A DNA stretch of 64,000 nucleotides from positions 1-64,000 of the forward strand of contig CAZDQL010000017.1 of the NCBI GenBank assembly GCA_964507325.1. Reading direction: 5' to 3'. Positions 38,958 through 47,446 of this stretch are shown here, in pieces (within the stretch, counting starts at the first letter, position 1; each line of letters begins with the position of its first letter). Position numbers and translations under genes: made by a program. The stretch is from CAZDQL01 sp964507325. Its GTDB lineage: Bacteria > Planctomycetota > UBA1135 > GCA-002686595. The notes under the pieces are model-generated. The model was not told where the DNA came from, searched no databases, and saw only the letters and a list, made by a program, of their open reading frames with translations.

Positions 38958-39791
38958 ATGGGTATCAAGAAATACAATCCGACCTCTCCGGGACGCCGCC
39001 ACGGCAGCGTCCTCGAGTACACGGAGATCACGCGCTCCAAGCCCGAGAAGTCGCTCTTGCGGCCCCTCAAGCGCACCGGCGGGCGCAACAACCACGGGCG
39101 CATCACGAGTCGCTTCCGGGGGGGCGGCAACAAGCGCATGTACCGCGTGATCGACTTCAAGCGCAACAAGGACGGCGTGCCGGCCAAGGTCGCTTCGATC
39201 GAGTACGACCCCAACCGCAGTTGCTTCATAGCCCTCCTGCACTACGCCGATGGGGACAAGCGCTACATCCTCTGCCCCCTGGGGGTCGCGGTCGGCCAGA
39301 CGATCCTCTCCGGCCCCGAAGCGGAGCCCACTCCCGGCAACGCGCTGCGCCTGATGCACATCCCCACCGGGGTGCAGATCCACAACGTCGAGCTGAAGGA
39401 AGGTCGCGGAGGGCAGCTCTGCCGCTCGGCCGGGACCGCCGCCCAGTTGCAGGCCAAGGAGGGCAACTACGCGGTCGTGCTGCTCCCCTCGGGTGAGTTG
39501 CGGCGCATCCACGTCCGCTGCCGCGCGACGATCGGGCGGCTCGGCAACACCGACCACCAGAACGTGAAGCTCGGCAAGGCGGGTCGGCGGCGTCACCTCG
39601 GGCGCCGGCCGCACGTGCGCGGAACGGCGATGAACCCCATCGACCACCCCCTGGGGGGTGGTGAGGGCCGCACCACGGGAGGACGCCACCCCTGCTCGCC
39701 GACCGGCGTTCTGGCCAAGGGTGGCCGCACGCGCCGCAGGAAGCACCCGACCGATCGTTTCATCATTCGCAGACGCAAGAAGCGGAGGTAG
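38958..39791 (+). CDS. rplB: 50S ribosomal protein L2
   Basis: L2 is needed for subunit joining and peptidyl transfer. The 277-residue protein begins MGIKKYNPTSPGRRHGS, has RSAGTAAQLQAKEGNYA, and contains the conserved VRGTAMNPIDHPLGGGEGR. The His of MNPIDH is kept, while the next His of the usual DHPHGGGEG is Leu. The length is normal. Confidence 0.98.
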   Translation: MGIKKYNPTSPGRRHGSVLEYTEITRSKPEKSLLRPLKRTGGRNNHGRITSRFRGGGNKRMYRVIDFKRNKDGVPAKVASIEYDPNRSCFIALLHYADGDKRYILCPLGVAVGQTILSGPEAEPTPGNALRLMHIPTGVQIHNVELKEGRGGQLCRSAGTAAQLQAKEGNYAVVLLPSGELRRIHVRCRATIGRLGNTDHQNVKLGKAGRRRHLGRRPHVRGTAMNPIDHPLGGGEGRTTGGRHPCSPTGVLAKGGRTRRRKHPTDRFIIRRRKKRR

Positions 39792-39799
39792 GAGGACCC

Positions 39800-40081
39800 A
39801 TGTCACGCAGCACCAAGAAGGGGCCCTACGTCGACCCCAAGCTGGCCGCCAAGGTAGACGCGCAGAACGAGTCCGGGAGCCGCGCACCGATCCAGACCTG
39901 GGCGCGGGCCTGCACCATCCCTCCCGACTTCATCGGGCACACCTTCATGGTCCACAACGGCCTGAAGCACCTGAAGGTCTACGTCACCGAGGACATGGTC
40001 GGGCACAAGCTGGGTGAGTTCGCCCCGACCCGCGTGTTCCGCGGCCACACCAACAAGAAGGAAGGTCAGCGCAAGCGCTGA
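39800..40081 (+). CDS. rpsS: 30S ribosomal protein S19
   Basis: S19 is in the 30S head and touches the A-site tRNA region. The 93-residue protein begins MSRSTKKGPYVDPKL and has RAPIQTWARACTIPPDFIGHTFMVHNG and KLGEFAPTRVFRGH, ending in a basic tail. The ATG is 8 bp after rplB; the rplV GTG follows 10 bp after its stop. Confidence 0.98.
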   Translation: MSRSTKKGPYVDPKLAAKVDAQNESGSRAPIQTWARACTIPPDFIGHTFMVHNGLKHLKVYVTEDMVGHKLGEFAPTRVFRGHTNKKEGQRKR

Positions 40082-40091
40082 CGGAGTCGCA

Positions 40092-40568
40092 GTGGATACC
40101 TCAGCCGACAGCAATCTCCCCGAGCCCGAGCTACCCGAGGAGGACCTCCCCCAGGAGGACTCCCCCGCGGTCGAGGAAGCGGAGTCGGAGGTCCCCGTCC
40201 CGGAGGCCGCCGCCCCCCGTCAGTACCGGGCGGTGCACCGCTACGCGCGCTGCACCGCGCGCAAGGCCAGGCTGATGGCCGACCTGATCCGCGGCCGCAG
40301 TGCCAACGAGGCCCTCGAGGTGCTCGAGTTCGCTCCCCAGCGGGCGGCCGCCATGTACAAGAAGGTGCTGCGTTCGGCGCTGGCCAACGCGGCCCAGGAC
40401 GAGAGCGTCAACCTCAACCGCCTGAAGGTCGTGGACTCTCGGGCGGATGACGGCCCCATGCTCAACAACCGCCTGCGTTGGCGACCGGGCCCCCAGGGGC
40501 GCGCCATGCCGTTCGCCAAGAAGACCAGCCACCTGACCGTGGTCGTCGCTGAAGTACGGGAAGGCTGA
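40092..40568 (+). CDS. rplV: 50S ribosomal protein L22 with acidic N-terminal extension
   Basis: The L22 domain (about 46-158) is normal: RAVHRYARCTARKARLMADLIRGRSANEALEVLEFAPQRAA, and the tunnel hairpin NNRLRWRPGPQGRAMPFAKKTSHLTVVV (read in pieces). L22 lines the exit tunnel and lies near the macrolide site. The first 45 residues are rich in Glu, Asp and Pro and contain no Met, so the start must be the GTG at 40092, which has GGAG five bases upstream. Typical L22 is about 110 residues, so the extension is a lineage feature. Confidence 0.93.
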   Translation: MDTSADSNLPEPELPEEDLPQEDSPAVEEAESEVPVPEAAAPRQYRAVHRYARCTARKARLMADLIRGRSANEALEVLEFAPQRAAAMYKKVLRSALANAAQDESVNLNRLKVVDSRADDGPMLNNRLRWRPGPQGRAMPFAKKTSHLTVVVAEVREG

Positions 40569-40575
40569 GGAATCG

Positions 40576-41298
40576 ATGGGACAGAAGATCCACCCCACCG
40601 GATACCGCATCGGCACGATCGAGCCCTGGGCCTCGCGCTGGCACGGCGGCAAGAAGAACTTCGCGTCGCTGCTCCTGCAGGACAAGCTCATCCGCGATCA
40701 CATCCGCAAGGAGTACGGCTCCGCCGGTATCCCGCGTATCGAGATCGAGCGCACCGGCGAGGCCGTGAACGTGATCATCTACACCGCCCGGCCGGGAGTG
40801 CTGGTCGGTCGCAAGGGCGTGCGCATCGACCAGCTCAAGAGCGAGCTGCAGAAGATCGCGGACATGGTGGTGCACCTGACCATCCACGAGGTGAAGCGCC
40901 CCGAACTCTCCTCGGCGCTGGTGGCCGAGGTGATCGCCGACGCGCTCAAGCGCCGCATGGCGTTCCGGCGCGCGGTCAAGAAGGCCATCCAGACCACGAT
41001 GCAAGCGGGCGCCAAGGGCATCAAGGTCGAGGTCAACGGGCGCCTGGGAGGGGCGGACATGGCGCGCACCGCCAAGGAGCGCGAAGGCCGCGTGCCCCTC
41101 TCCACCCTCCAGTCCCACGTCGAGTACGGCTTCGCCGAATCGCGCACGACCTACGGCATCATCGGCGTCAAGGTCTGGATCTACAAGGGCGACATCGAGC
41201 GCGGTCAGAAGGTCAATTACCGGCAGGTCTCCGCAGCCGGCCCGCGTCTGGAGCGCGGTCCGCGACGCGGCGGCCGCCCGCGGCGAGGAGGTGCCTGA
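40576..41298 (+). CDS. rpsC: 30S ribosomal protein S3
   Basis: S3 is at the mRNA entry channel. The 240-residue protein begins MGQKIHPTGYRIG, with the KH domain (IIYTARPGVLVGRKGVRIDQLKSEL) and the C-terminal domain (ADMARTAKEREGRVPLSTLQSHVEYGFAESRTTYGIIGVKVWI, in pieces). It ends with a Gly/Arg-rich tail (GPRRGGRPRRGGA). Its TGA shares one base with the rplP ATG. Confidence 0.97.
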   Translation: MGQKIHPTGYRIGTIEPWASRWHGGKKNFASLLLQDKLIRDHIRKEYGSAGIPRIEIERTGEAVNVIIYTARPGVLVGRKGVRIDQLKSELQKIADMVVHLTIHEVKRPELSSALVAEVIADALKRRMAFRRAVKKAIQTTMQAGAKGIKVEVNGRLGGADMARTAKEREGRVPLSTLQSHVEYGFAESRTTYGIIGVKVWIYKGDIERGQKVNYRQVSAAGPRLERGPRRGGRPRRGGA

Positions 41299-41717
41299 TG
41301 GCCTACATGCCCAAGAGGATCCGCCACCGCAAGGTGCAGCGCGGTCGAGTCCGGGGCTACGCCCAGCGCGGCAACCGGGTGGTCTTCGGTGATTACGGCC
41401 TGCAGGCCCTCGATCCCGGCTGGATCACCGGCCGCCAGCTCGAAGCGGGTCGCGTGGCGGCCAACCGAGCCACCGGTGGGGGAGCCAAGATCTGGATCCG
41501 TGTCTTCCCCGACAAGCCCGTTTCCGCCAAGCCCGCCGAGACGCGCATGGGCAAGGGCAAGGGGGACATCGACTACTGGGCGGCGGTGGTGCGTCCCGGC
41601 TCGATCCTCTTCGAGCTGGGCAACGTCACCGAGGACAAGGCCAAGCTGGCCTTCAAGCGGGTCGCCCACAAGATGCCCATCAAGGTGCGCTTGGTCCGCC
41701 GTCTCCCCACGACCTAG
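41298..41717 (+). CDS. rplP: 50S ribosomal protein L16
   Basis: L16 helps position A-site tRNA. The 139-residue protein begins MAYMPKRIRHRKVQRGR and has FGDYGLQALDPGWITGRQLEAGR, IRVFPDKPVSAKPAETRMGKGKG, and the C-terminal LAFKRVAHKMPIKVRLVRR. Length and start are canonical. Overlap with rpsC is one base (TGATG). Confidence 0.98.
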   Translation: MAYMPKRIRHRKVQRGRVRGYAQRGNRVVFGDYGLQALDPGWITGRQLEAGRVAANRATGGGAKIWIRVFPDKPVSAKPAETRMGKGKGDIDYWAAVVRPGSILFELGNVTEDKAKLAFKRVAHKMPIKVRLVRRLPTT

Positions 41718-41733
41718 GAAGGCCAGGCACGCG

Positions 41734-41949
41734 ATGAAGATCGAGGAAATCCGCAGCAAGACCGACTCGGAGCTCGAGTTCGACATCTCCAAGCTCAAGA
41801 AGGAGTTGTTCGACCTGCGTTTCCGGGCGGCCACCGACACGGTCTCCAACACCGCCGACATCACCCGCCTGCGCAGGTCGATCGCGCGGGTCACCACCGT
41901 CCTGCACGAGCGTGCCACCGGCGTCCGCGGCCAGACGCCCCGGCAGTAG
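41734..41949 (+). CDS. rpmC: 50S ribosomal protein L29
   Basis: L29 sits beside L23 at the tunnel exit. The 71-residue protein is a helical hairpin with MKIEEIRSKTDSELEFDISKL and KELFDLRFRAATDTVSNTADI. The ATG at 41734 is the family start. It has 16 bp to rplP and 11 bp to rpsQ. Confidence 0.96.
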   Translation: MKIEEIRSKTDSELEFDISKLKKELFDLRFRAATDTVSNTADITRLRRSIARVTTVLHERATGVRGQTPRQ

Positions 41950-41960
41950 GAGCTAGAGAA

Positions 41961-42275
41961 GTGATCGAATCCTCCGCCAGCGAGCAACGCAACAAGCGCC
42001 GGGTGATCCAGGGCGCCGTGACGAGTGACCGCATGGACAAGTCCATCACGGTCACGATCGAGCGCCGCTTCAAGCACCCCAAGTACAAGAAGTACATCCG
42101 CAAGCACACCAAGGTCCACGCCCACGACGCAGAGAACCAGGCCGCGGTGGGCGACACCGTCGAGATCATGGAGTGCCGGCCGCTCTCGAAGTCCAAGCGC
42201 TGGCGCCTGGTCCGCATCCTGAAGCGGCCCCGCCTGGCCTCCTCGGAGACCCATCAAGAGGGAGGTGCCCAGTGA
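41961..42275 (+). CDS. rpsQ: 30S ribosomal protein S17
   Basis: S17 binds 16S helices in the body. The 104-residue protein starts at GTG and has the family core RRVIQGAVTSDRMDKSITV, RRFKHPKYKKYIRKHTKVHAHD, and GDTVEIMECRPLSKSKRWRLV. Short extra tails at both ends make it about 20 residues longer than usual. Its stop overlaps the rplN GTG. Confidence 0.96.
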   Translation: MIESSASEQRNKRRVIQGAVTSDRMDKSITVTIERRFKHPKYKKYIRKHTKVHAHDAENQAAVGDTVEIMECRPLSKSKRWRLVRILKRPRLASSETHQEGGAQ

Positions 42276-42640
42276 TCCAGATGCAGACCTACCTGGACGT
42301 CGCCGACAACACCGGCGCCAAGCAGGCTCAGTGCATCAAGGTGCTGGGTGGCACCCACCGCCGCTACGCGGGATTGGGCGACGTCATCGTGGCCTCGGTC
42401 AAGAAGTCGATCCCCGGCTCCGAGGTCAAGCCCGGCACCATCGTCAAGGGCGTCATCGTGCGCACCAAGAAGAGCACGCGCCGCGAGGACGGCTCCTACG
42501 TGCGCTTCGACCGCAACGCGATGGTGATCGTGGATCCCGAGGGCAACCCGCGCGGGACACGCATCTTCGGAGCGGTGGCGCGCGAGCTGCGCGACCGCAA
42601 CTTCATGAAGATCGTCTCGCTGGCCCAGGAGGTGATCTGA
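42272..42640 (+). CDS. rplN: 50S ribosomal protein L14
   Basis: L14 is an interface protein. The 122-residue product from GTG at 42272 begins with the typical (M)IQMQTYLDVADNTGAK, and includes DVIVASVKKSIPGSEVKPG and YVRFDRNAMVIVDPEGNPRGTRIFG. The length is exactly that of the family. The stop overlaps the rplX ATG by one base. Confidence 0.98.
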   Translation: MIQMQTYLDVADNTGAKQAQCIKVLGGTHRRYAGLGDVIVASVKKSIPGSEVKPGTIVKGVIVRTKKSTRREDGSYVRFDRNAMVIVDPEGNPRGTRIFGAVARELRDRNFMKIVSLAQEVI

Positions 42641-42900
42641 TGAAGATCAAGCGCGGCGACCAGGTGGTGGTGATCTCCGGCAACGACCGCGGCAAGCAGG
42701 GCGAGGTGCAGGCCGTCCTGCGCGGCAAGAACCGCGTCGTCGTGGCCGGCGTCAACGTGCGCGTGAAGCACACCAAACCCACCCAGCAGTCCCCCCAAGG
42801 CGAGCGGGTGACGCGCGAGTTCCCCATCCACGCCAGCAACGTGATGCTCGTCGACCCCTCCACCGGCAAGCGGACGCGCAAGCGCCCGGAAGAGGAGTAG
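42640..42900 (+). CDS. rplX: 50S ribosomal protein L24
   Basis: L24 starts 50S assembly at the 5' end of 23S rRNA. The 86-residue protein has the KOW motif KIKRGDQVVVISGNDRGKQGEV and GVNVRVKHTKPTQQSPQGE. It is about 15 residues shorter than E. coli L24 at the C-terminus. The ATG shares one base with the rplN stop. Confidence 0.96.
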   Translation: MKIKRGDQVVVISGNDRGKQGEVQAVLRGKNRVVVAGVNVRVKHTKPTQQSPQGERVTREFPIHASNVMLVDPSTGKRTRKRPEEE

Positions 42901-42904
42901 TGCC

Positions 42905-43465
42905 ATGACCGCTCCCCGGCTCAAAGAACGCTACCAGAGCGAGGTCAAGCAGGCGCTCAAGGAGAGCTTCGGCATCACCAACGACCTGGCCGTCCCCAGC
43001 CTCGAGAAGATCGTCGTCAACATGGGGGTCAAGGGCGCAGTCGAGTCCAAGGCCAAGACCGAGACCGCCGCGCGCGACCTTTCGATCATCACCGGCCAGA
43101 AGCCGACGGTGCGCTACGCCAAGCACTCCGTGGCGGGCTTCAAGCTGCGCAAGGGCATGCCCATCGGGTGCGCCGTCACCTTGCGGCGCGACCGCATGTG
43201 GGAGTTCGCCGATCGACTGATCTCGGTGGTCCTGCCCCGGATCCGCGACTTCCGCGGAGTTAAGAGCAAGTTGGATGGGCGTGGCAACTTCACCGTCGGC
43301 CTCTCGGAGCAGTCCGTCTTCCCCGAGATCGACTTCGACAGGATCGAGTTCCAGCAGGGGATGGACATCACCTTCGTGACCTCCGCCAAGGACGACGAGC
43401 AGGGCTACGCGCTGCTCAAGGAGTTGGGCATGCCGTTCCAGGACCGCGAAGGAGGGGCCAACTAG
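42905..43465 (+). CDS. rplE: 50S ribosomal protein L5
   Basis: L5 binds 5S rRNA in the central protuberance. The 186-residue protein has SLEKIVVNMGVKGAVES, ITGQKPTVRYAKHSVAGFKLRKGMPIG, DFRGVKSKLDGRGNFTVGLSEQSVFPEI, and the final FVTSAKDDEQGYALLKELGMPF. Length and order are normal. Confidence 0.97.
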   Translation: MTAPRLKERYQSEVKQALKESFGITNDLAVPSLEKIVVNMGVKGAVESKAKTETAARDLSIITGQKPTVRYAKHSVAGFKLRKGMPIGCAVTLRRDRMWEFADRLISVVLPRIRDFRGVKSKLDGRGNFTVGLSEQSVFPEIDFDRIEFQQGMDITFVTSAKDDEQGYALLKELGMPFQDREGGAN

Positions 43466-43467
43466 CC

Positions 43468-43653
43468 ATGGCCAAGAAATCGATGATCGCCAAGTGCGCG
43501 CGCAAGCCCAAGTACCCGACGCGCGCCTACCGGCGTTGCAGCTTCTGCGGCCGTCCCCGGGCCGTTTATCGCAAGTTCGGTATCTGCCGCATCTGCCTGC
43601 GCGAACGCGCCCACCTGGGCGAGATCCCCGGCATGCGCAAGGCCTCGTGGTAG
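43468..43653 (+). CDS. rpsN: 30S ribosomal protein S14, zinc-binding type
   Basis: The 61-residue protein is the short C+ form of S14: RCSFCGRPRAVYRKFGICRIC holds two CxxC pairs, and the end GEIPGMRKASW is typical. S14 is in the 30S head. It lies between rplE and rpsH in the standard order. Confidence 0.97.
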   Translation: MAKKSMIAKCARKPKYPTRAYRRCSFCGRPRAVYRKFGICRICLRERAHLGEIPGMRKASW

Positions 43654-43666
43654 GAGGACGTCGACG

Positions 43667-44062
43667 ATGATGACCGACCCCATCGCGGACATGTTGACCC
43701 GCATCCGCAACGCCAATTCCATCGGCCGCAAGCAGGTGGCGATGCCGGCTTCGAAGATGCGCGTCGGCATCGCCGAAGTGCTCAAAGAGGAGGGCTTCAT
43801 CGCCACCTACGAGGTCACGGAGTCCAAGCCCGCGAGCACCCTCACCCTCGATCTGAAGTACGGCATCGACGGCGAGCGCGTCATCCGCAGCATCACCCGC
43901 GTGAGCAAACCCGGCTGCCGCGTCTACTCGAACGTGACGGAACTCAAGCCCGTCCTGCTTGGACAGGGCATCCACGTCGTATCCACTCCCAAGGGAGTCG
44001 TCTCCGACCGCAAGGCTCGCGAGCTGCGCGTCGGGGGCGAGATCCTGGCCACGGTCTACTGA
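43667..44062 (+). CDS. rpsH: 30S ribosomal protein S8
   Basis: S8 binds the central domain of 16S rRNA and represses the spc operon in E. coli. The 131-residue protein begins MMTDPIADMLTRIRNANSIG and ends with the diagnostic GQGIHVVSTPKGVVSDRKAR then LRVGGEILATVY. A second ATG directly follows the first, so the start may be either. Confidence 0.98.
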   Translation: MMTDPIADMLTRIRNANSIGRKQVAMPASKMRVGIAEVLKEEGFIATYEVTESKPASTLTLDLKYGIDGERVIRSITRVSKPGCRVYSNVTELKPVLLGQGIHVVSTPKGVVSDRKARELRVGGEILATVY

Positions 44063-44084
44063 GAGGCCCTGGAGGAAGCTCGGC

Positions 44085-44630
44085 ATGTCCCGAATCGGCA
44101 AGCAACCCATCACGATCCCCGCTGGGGTCACCGTCGAATCCAAGGGTCGGCGGGTCGACGTCAAGGGACCCAACGGGGCCCTGACGATGGACTTGCGCCC
44201 CGAGGTCGACCTGGAGGTCGAGGGGCCCAAGGCTCAGGTGGTCCTCAACGGCAGCGGAGCCCCCAGGCAGGCGCGCGCCTTCCACGGCATGACGCGGGCG
44301 CTCCTGAACAACATGGTTCTCGGCGTCTCCAAGGGCTTCCAGAAGAGGCTCGAGATCGTCGGCATCGGGTGGAACGTCCAAGCCCAGGCCAAGAAGGTCG
44401 TGCTCAACATCGGCTTCTGCCACCCGGTCGAGATCCCCCTGCCCGATGGCGTGTCCGCCGAGTGCCCCAACCCGACCGCGATCACCATCACCGGGGCCGA
44501 CAAGCAGGCCGTCGGCCAGCTGGCGGCGGAGATCCGAGCCGTGCGGCCCCCCGAGCCCTACAAGGGCAAGGGGATCCGCTACCAGGGCGAGTACGTGCGT
44601 CGCAAGGCCGGCAAGACCTTCGGGAGCTAG
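44085..44630 (+). CDS. rplF: 50S ribosomal protein L6
   Basis: L6 is near the sarcin-ricin loop. The 181-residue protein begins MSRIGKQPITIPAGVTV and has VSKGFQKRLEIVGIGWNVQ, LNIGFCHPVEIPLPDGV, and the C-terminal RPPEPYKGKGIRYQGEYVRRKAGKTF. The ATG at 44085 is the family start. Confidence 0.98.
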   Translation: MSRIGKQPITIPAGVTVESKGRRVDVKGPNGALTMDLRPEVDLEVEGPKAQVVLNGSGAPRQARAFHGMTRALLNNMVLGVSKGFQKRLEIVGIGWNVQAQAKKVVLNIGFCHPVEIPLPDGVSAECPNPTAITITGADKQAVGQLAAEIRAVRPPEPYKGKGIRYQGEYVRRKAGKTFGS

Positions 44631-44635
44631 CCCCC

Positions 44636-45013
44636 ATGACCCTCAAGTCCTCCACCCTCCTCAAGAACAAGCGGCGCTTGCGCCGCCGTCATCACGTGCG
44701 CTCGCGCCTGCGGCTGCAGAGCGATCTGCCGCGCCTGTCGGTCAACCGCACGCTCAAGCACATCTCCGCCCAGGTCATCGACGACCGCAGCGGACGCACC
44801 CTGGCCGCTGCCTCCACCACCGCCAAGGCCCTGGGCGAAGCCCTGACCGGCAAGAAGAAGACCGAGCAGGCGGCCTTGGTCGGCGCCGAGATCGCGCGAC
44901 TGGCCAAAGAGGCTGGGGTCGAGGCGGTCGCCTTCGATCGCGGCCATTCCAAGTACCACGGGCGCGTGAAAGCGCTCGCCGACGCCGCCCGCGAGGGCGG
45001 GCTGAGATTCTGA
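44636..45013 (+). CDS. rplR: 50S ribosomal protein L18
   Basis: L18 binds 5S rRNA. The 125-residue protein has a basic N-terminus (KNKRRLRRRHHVRSRL), RLSVNRTLKHISAQVIDDRSGRTLAAAST, and FDRGHSKYHGRVKALADAAREGGLRF. The order between rplF and rpsE is standard. Confidence 0.97.
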   Translation: MTLKSSTLLKNKRRLRRRHHVRSRLRLQSDLPRLSVNRTLKHISAQVIDDRSGRTLAAASTTAKALGEALTGKKKTEQAALVGAEIARLAKEAGVEAVAFDRGHSKYHGRVKALADAAREGGLRF

Positions 45014-45026
45014 TCGCGCTCCGAGC

Positions 45027-45539
45027 ATGAAGCACCAGACCGAATACCTGGACCACTCCGAGGTCGACCAGATCGAGAACCTGGCGGAGCAGTTGATCAA
45101 GATCAACCGCTGCGCAGCCGTCGTGAAGGGGGGCCGTCGCTTCTCCTTCTCTGCCCTGGTGGTCGTCGGCAGCCGCGAGGGAGCCGTCGGTTGCGGCTTC
45201 GGCAAGGCGCGTCAGGTCCCCTCGGCCGTCGAGAAGGCCAACAAGGACGGACGCAAGCACTTGCAGCGCGTGCCGCTCACCGAGTGGGGCAGCATCCCGC
45301 ACGAGGTGCAGGGCGAGTACTGCGGAGCCACCGTGCGATTGGTGCCCGCCTCCAGCGGATCCGGCATCACCGCCGGCGCCTCGGTGCGCGCCGTGGCGGA
45401 GATGGCCGGCATCAAGAACCTGCTCTCCAAGGCCTTCGGTTCAACCAACCCGGTCAACCTCGTCAAGGCCACCCTCCACGCCCTCTCGCAGCTCAGGACT
45501 CCGGAAGAGGTGGCCGAACTGCGGGGAGTCGAGCTCTAG
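45027..45539 (+). CDS. rpsE: 30S ribosomal protein S5
   Basis: S5 acts in decoding accuracy and mRNA unwinding. The 170-residue protein has VVKGGRRFSFSALVVVGSREGAVGCGFGKA, AVEKANKDGRKHLQRV, and SGSGITAGASVRAVAEMAGIKNLLSKAFGSTNPVN (in pieces). rpmD (L30) normally follows rpsE; here rplO begins 20 bp later, and no L30 gene is seen. Confidence 0.97.
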   Translation: MKHQTEYLDHSEVDQIENLAEQLIKINRCAAVVKGGRRFSFSALVVVGSREGAVGCGFGKARQVPSAVEKANKDGRKHLQRVPLTEWGSIPHEVQGEYCGATVRLVPASSGSGITAGASVRAVAEMAGIKNLLSKAFGSTNPVNLVKATLHALSQLRTPEEVAELRGVEL

Positions 45540-45559
45540 CCCGGAAGGAACCAGTAGCC

Positions 45560-46108
45560 ATGGACCTCAAGACCGTTTGCGCCAAGGGCACCAAGTACAA
45601 GGCCCGCCAACGCGTCGGCCGCGGCATCGGCTCCGGTAGCGGCAAGACCTGTGGCCGGGGGCACAAGGGCCGTGGAGCGCGCTCGGGCGCCAGCAGGCGC
45701 GCGGGGTACGAGGGCGGCCAGATGCCGATCTACCGCCGGGTGCCCAAGCGCGGGTTCACCAACGCCCGCTTCCGCACCGAGTACACCACCATCAACGTCG
45801 ACAAGCTCAACGCCTTCGCCGACGGGGACGTGGTCGATCTGGCGACCATCCTGGGCCGGGGACTGGCCAGCAAGAACACCGACCTCCTGAAGGTGCTCGG
45901 CAACGGCACGCTCGAGCGGCGACTCACGGTGCGCGCCCAGAAGTGCAGCGCCTCGGCGGCGGAGAAGATCCAGGCCGCCGGAGGCGAGTTCGTGCAACTC
46001 GATCCGCGTGGGCGCGAGGTCTCCGGCGGCGCACCGTCCGAGCCCGAGGTCCCCGCGGACCAGCCGCAAGGCGACGCGCAAGAGAGCCAGGGAGAGGAGG
46101 ACGCCTAG
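45560..46108 (+). CDS. rplO: 50S ribosomal protein L15 with acidic C-terminal tail
   Basis: L15 is a late-assembly protein of 50S. The 182-residue product has RQRVGRGIGSGSGKTCGRGH, then KGRGARSG, YEGGQMPIYRRVPKRGFTN, and the globular C-terminal domain with KIQAAGGEFV. Residues after about 157 form a Glu/Pro/Gln-rich tail (ending GEEDA), about 25 residues longer than the family. secY starts 3 bp later. Confidence 0.95.
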   Translation: MDLKTVCAKGTKYKARQRVGRGIGSGSGKTCGRGHKGRGARSGASRRAGYEGGQMPIYRRVPKRGFTNARFRTEYTTINVDKLNAFADGDVVDLATILGRGLASKNTDLLKVLGNGTLERRLTVRAQKCSASAAEKIQAAGGEFVQLDPRGREVSGGAPSEPEVPADQPQGDAQESQGEEDA

Positions 46109-46111
46109 ACC

Positions 46112-47446
46112 GTGGAAGCGAGCCCCCTACAGCTCTTCCGGATCCCCGAGACGCGGGAGAAGATCTTCAGGACCCTCGGGCTCCTGCTCTGCTACCGCCT
46201 CGGTTTCCAGATCCCCCTGCCGGGCATGGACCCCAAGTTCGTCTCGCAGATGGGGAGTCAGGGTCTGTTCGGTCTGCTCTCCGCGCTCTCCGGCGGGCGT
46301 CTGGGCGATACCACCATCTTCGCCCTGGGCATCATGCCCTACATCTCCGCCTCCATCATCTTCTCGATGCTGACCAAGGTCTCCCCGACCTTGGAGGCGG
46401 TCTCCAAGGAGGGGGCTTCCGGTCAGAAGAAGATCAACCAGTGGACGCGCCTGGCGACCGTGCCGATCGCCCTGGTCCAGTCGATCTTCATCTACACGGG
46501 GGTCTTCCTGGCGGCGCGCGAGAGGATGGTCATGCCCGCCATGCGGGACAACCCGATCGCGCTGGCCTTCATCGTGATCACGGGGCTGGTGGCGGGGGCC
46601 CTGTTGGTGATGTGGATCGGCGAGCTGATCACCGAGTACGGAGTCGGCAACGGCGCCTCGTTGATCATCATGGCCGGAATCATCGCCTCCCTACCCAGTA
46701 GCATGGCGGCCATCTCGGACCAGCCCGAGTTCTGGCAGACGTTGATGTTCCTGGTCTTCGTGTGGCTGATCACCATCTTCGTGGTGGTCTTCATGCACAA
46801 GGGGGCGCGGCGAGTCCCGATCCAGTACGCGCGCTTGCAGCGCGGCCGGCGGGTCTACGGCGGACAGCGGCACTTCCTGCCCCTCAAGGTGAACATGGCC
46901 GGGGTGATGCCGATCATCTTCGCCTCGGTGCTGTTCGTGATCCCGGGGATCCTGTTCCAGTGGTTCGGCTGGGCCTACATGCAGCAGGTCTTCTCGAACC
47001 AGACGGGCTTCATCTACGTCACCGCCTACGCCGCCCTCATCTTCTCCTTCTCCTTCTTCTGGAACCGGTTGATGTTCAACCCGGAGGAGATCGCCAACAA
47101 CCTCAGGGAACACGGCTCCTTCATTCCTGGCATCCGACCCGGTCTGAAGACGGCGGAGTTCCTCTCCAACACGCTCACCCGGATCACCCTGGCCGGCGCC
47201 GCCTTCTTGGCGGCCGTCGCGGTGGTGCCGGCGTTCATCACCGAGGACACGGGGATGACGCCACAGATGCGCTACTTCGTCGGCGGCACCTCGGTGCTGA
47301 TCGTCGTCGGGGTGGCCCTCGACCTGGTCGACAAACTGAATGCGCAGTTGGTGATGCGCCAGTACGACTCCGCCGGCGGTCCGGGTCGTGGCGGCGGACC
47401 CAAGGGAGGCGGGGCCTCCTGGACCAAGACTGGAGGTGACAAGTGA
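46112..47446 (+). CDS. secY: Preprotein translocase subunit SecY
   Basis: SecY is the inner-membrane protein-conducting channel. The 444-residue protein from GTG has about ten membrane helices, with the plug/helix 2 region (LFGLLSALSGGRLGDTTIFALGIMPYISASI, in pieces), ITEYGVGNGASLIIMAGI, and the cytoplasmic loop RRVPIQYARL. The end NPEEIANNLREHGSFIPGIRPG and a Gly-rich tail are present. adk overlaps by GTGA. Confidence 0.97.
   Translation: MEASPLQLFRIPETREKIFRTLGLLLCYRLGFQIPLPGMDPKFVSQMGSQGLFGLLSALSGGRLGDTTIFALGIMPYISASIIFSMLTKVSPTLEAVSKEGASGQKKINQWTRLATVPIALVQSIFIYTGVFLAARERMVMPAMRDNPIALAFIVITGLVAGALLVMWIGELITEYGVGNGASLIIMAGIIASLPSSMAAISDQPEFWQTLMFLVFVWLITIFVVVFMHKGARRVPIQYARLQRGRRVYGGQRHFLPLKVNMAGVMPIIFASVLFVIPGILFQWFGWAYMQQVFSNQTGFIYVTAYAALIFSFSFFWNRLMFNPEEIANNLREHGSFIPGIRPGLKTAEFLSNTLTRITLAGAAFLAAVAVVPAFITEDTGMTPQMRYFVGGTSVLIVVGVALDLVDKLNAQLVMRQYDSAGGPGRGGGPKGGGASWTKTGGDK

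Noticed and set aside
45540..45559. Hidden rpmD (L30) gene
   Set aside because: Only 20 bp lie between rpsE and rplO, and no L30-like peptide is present in other frames nearby.
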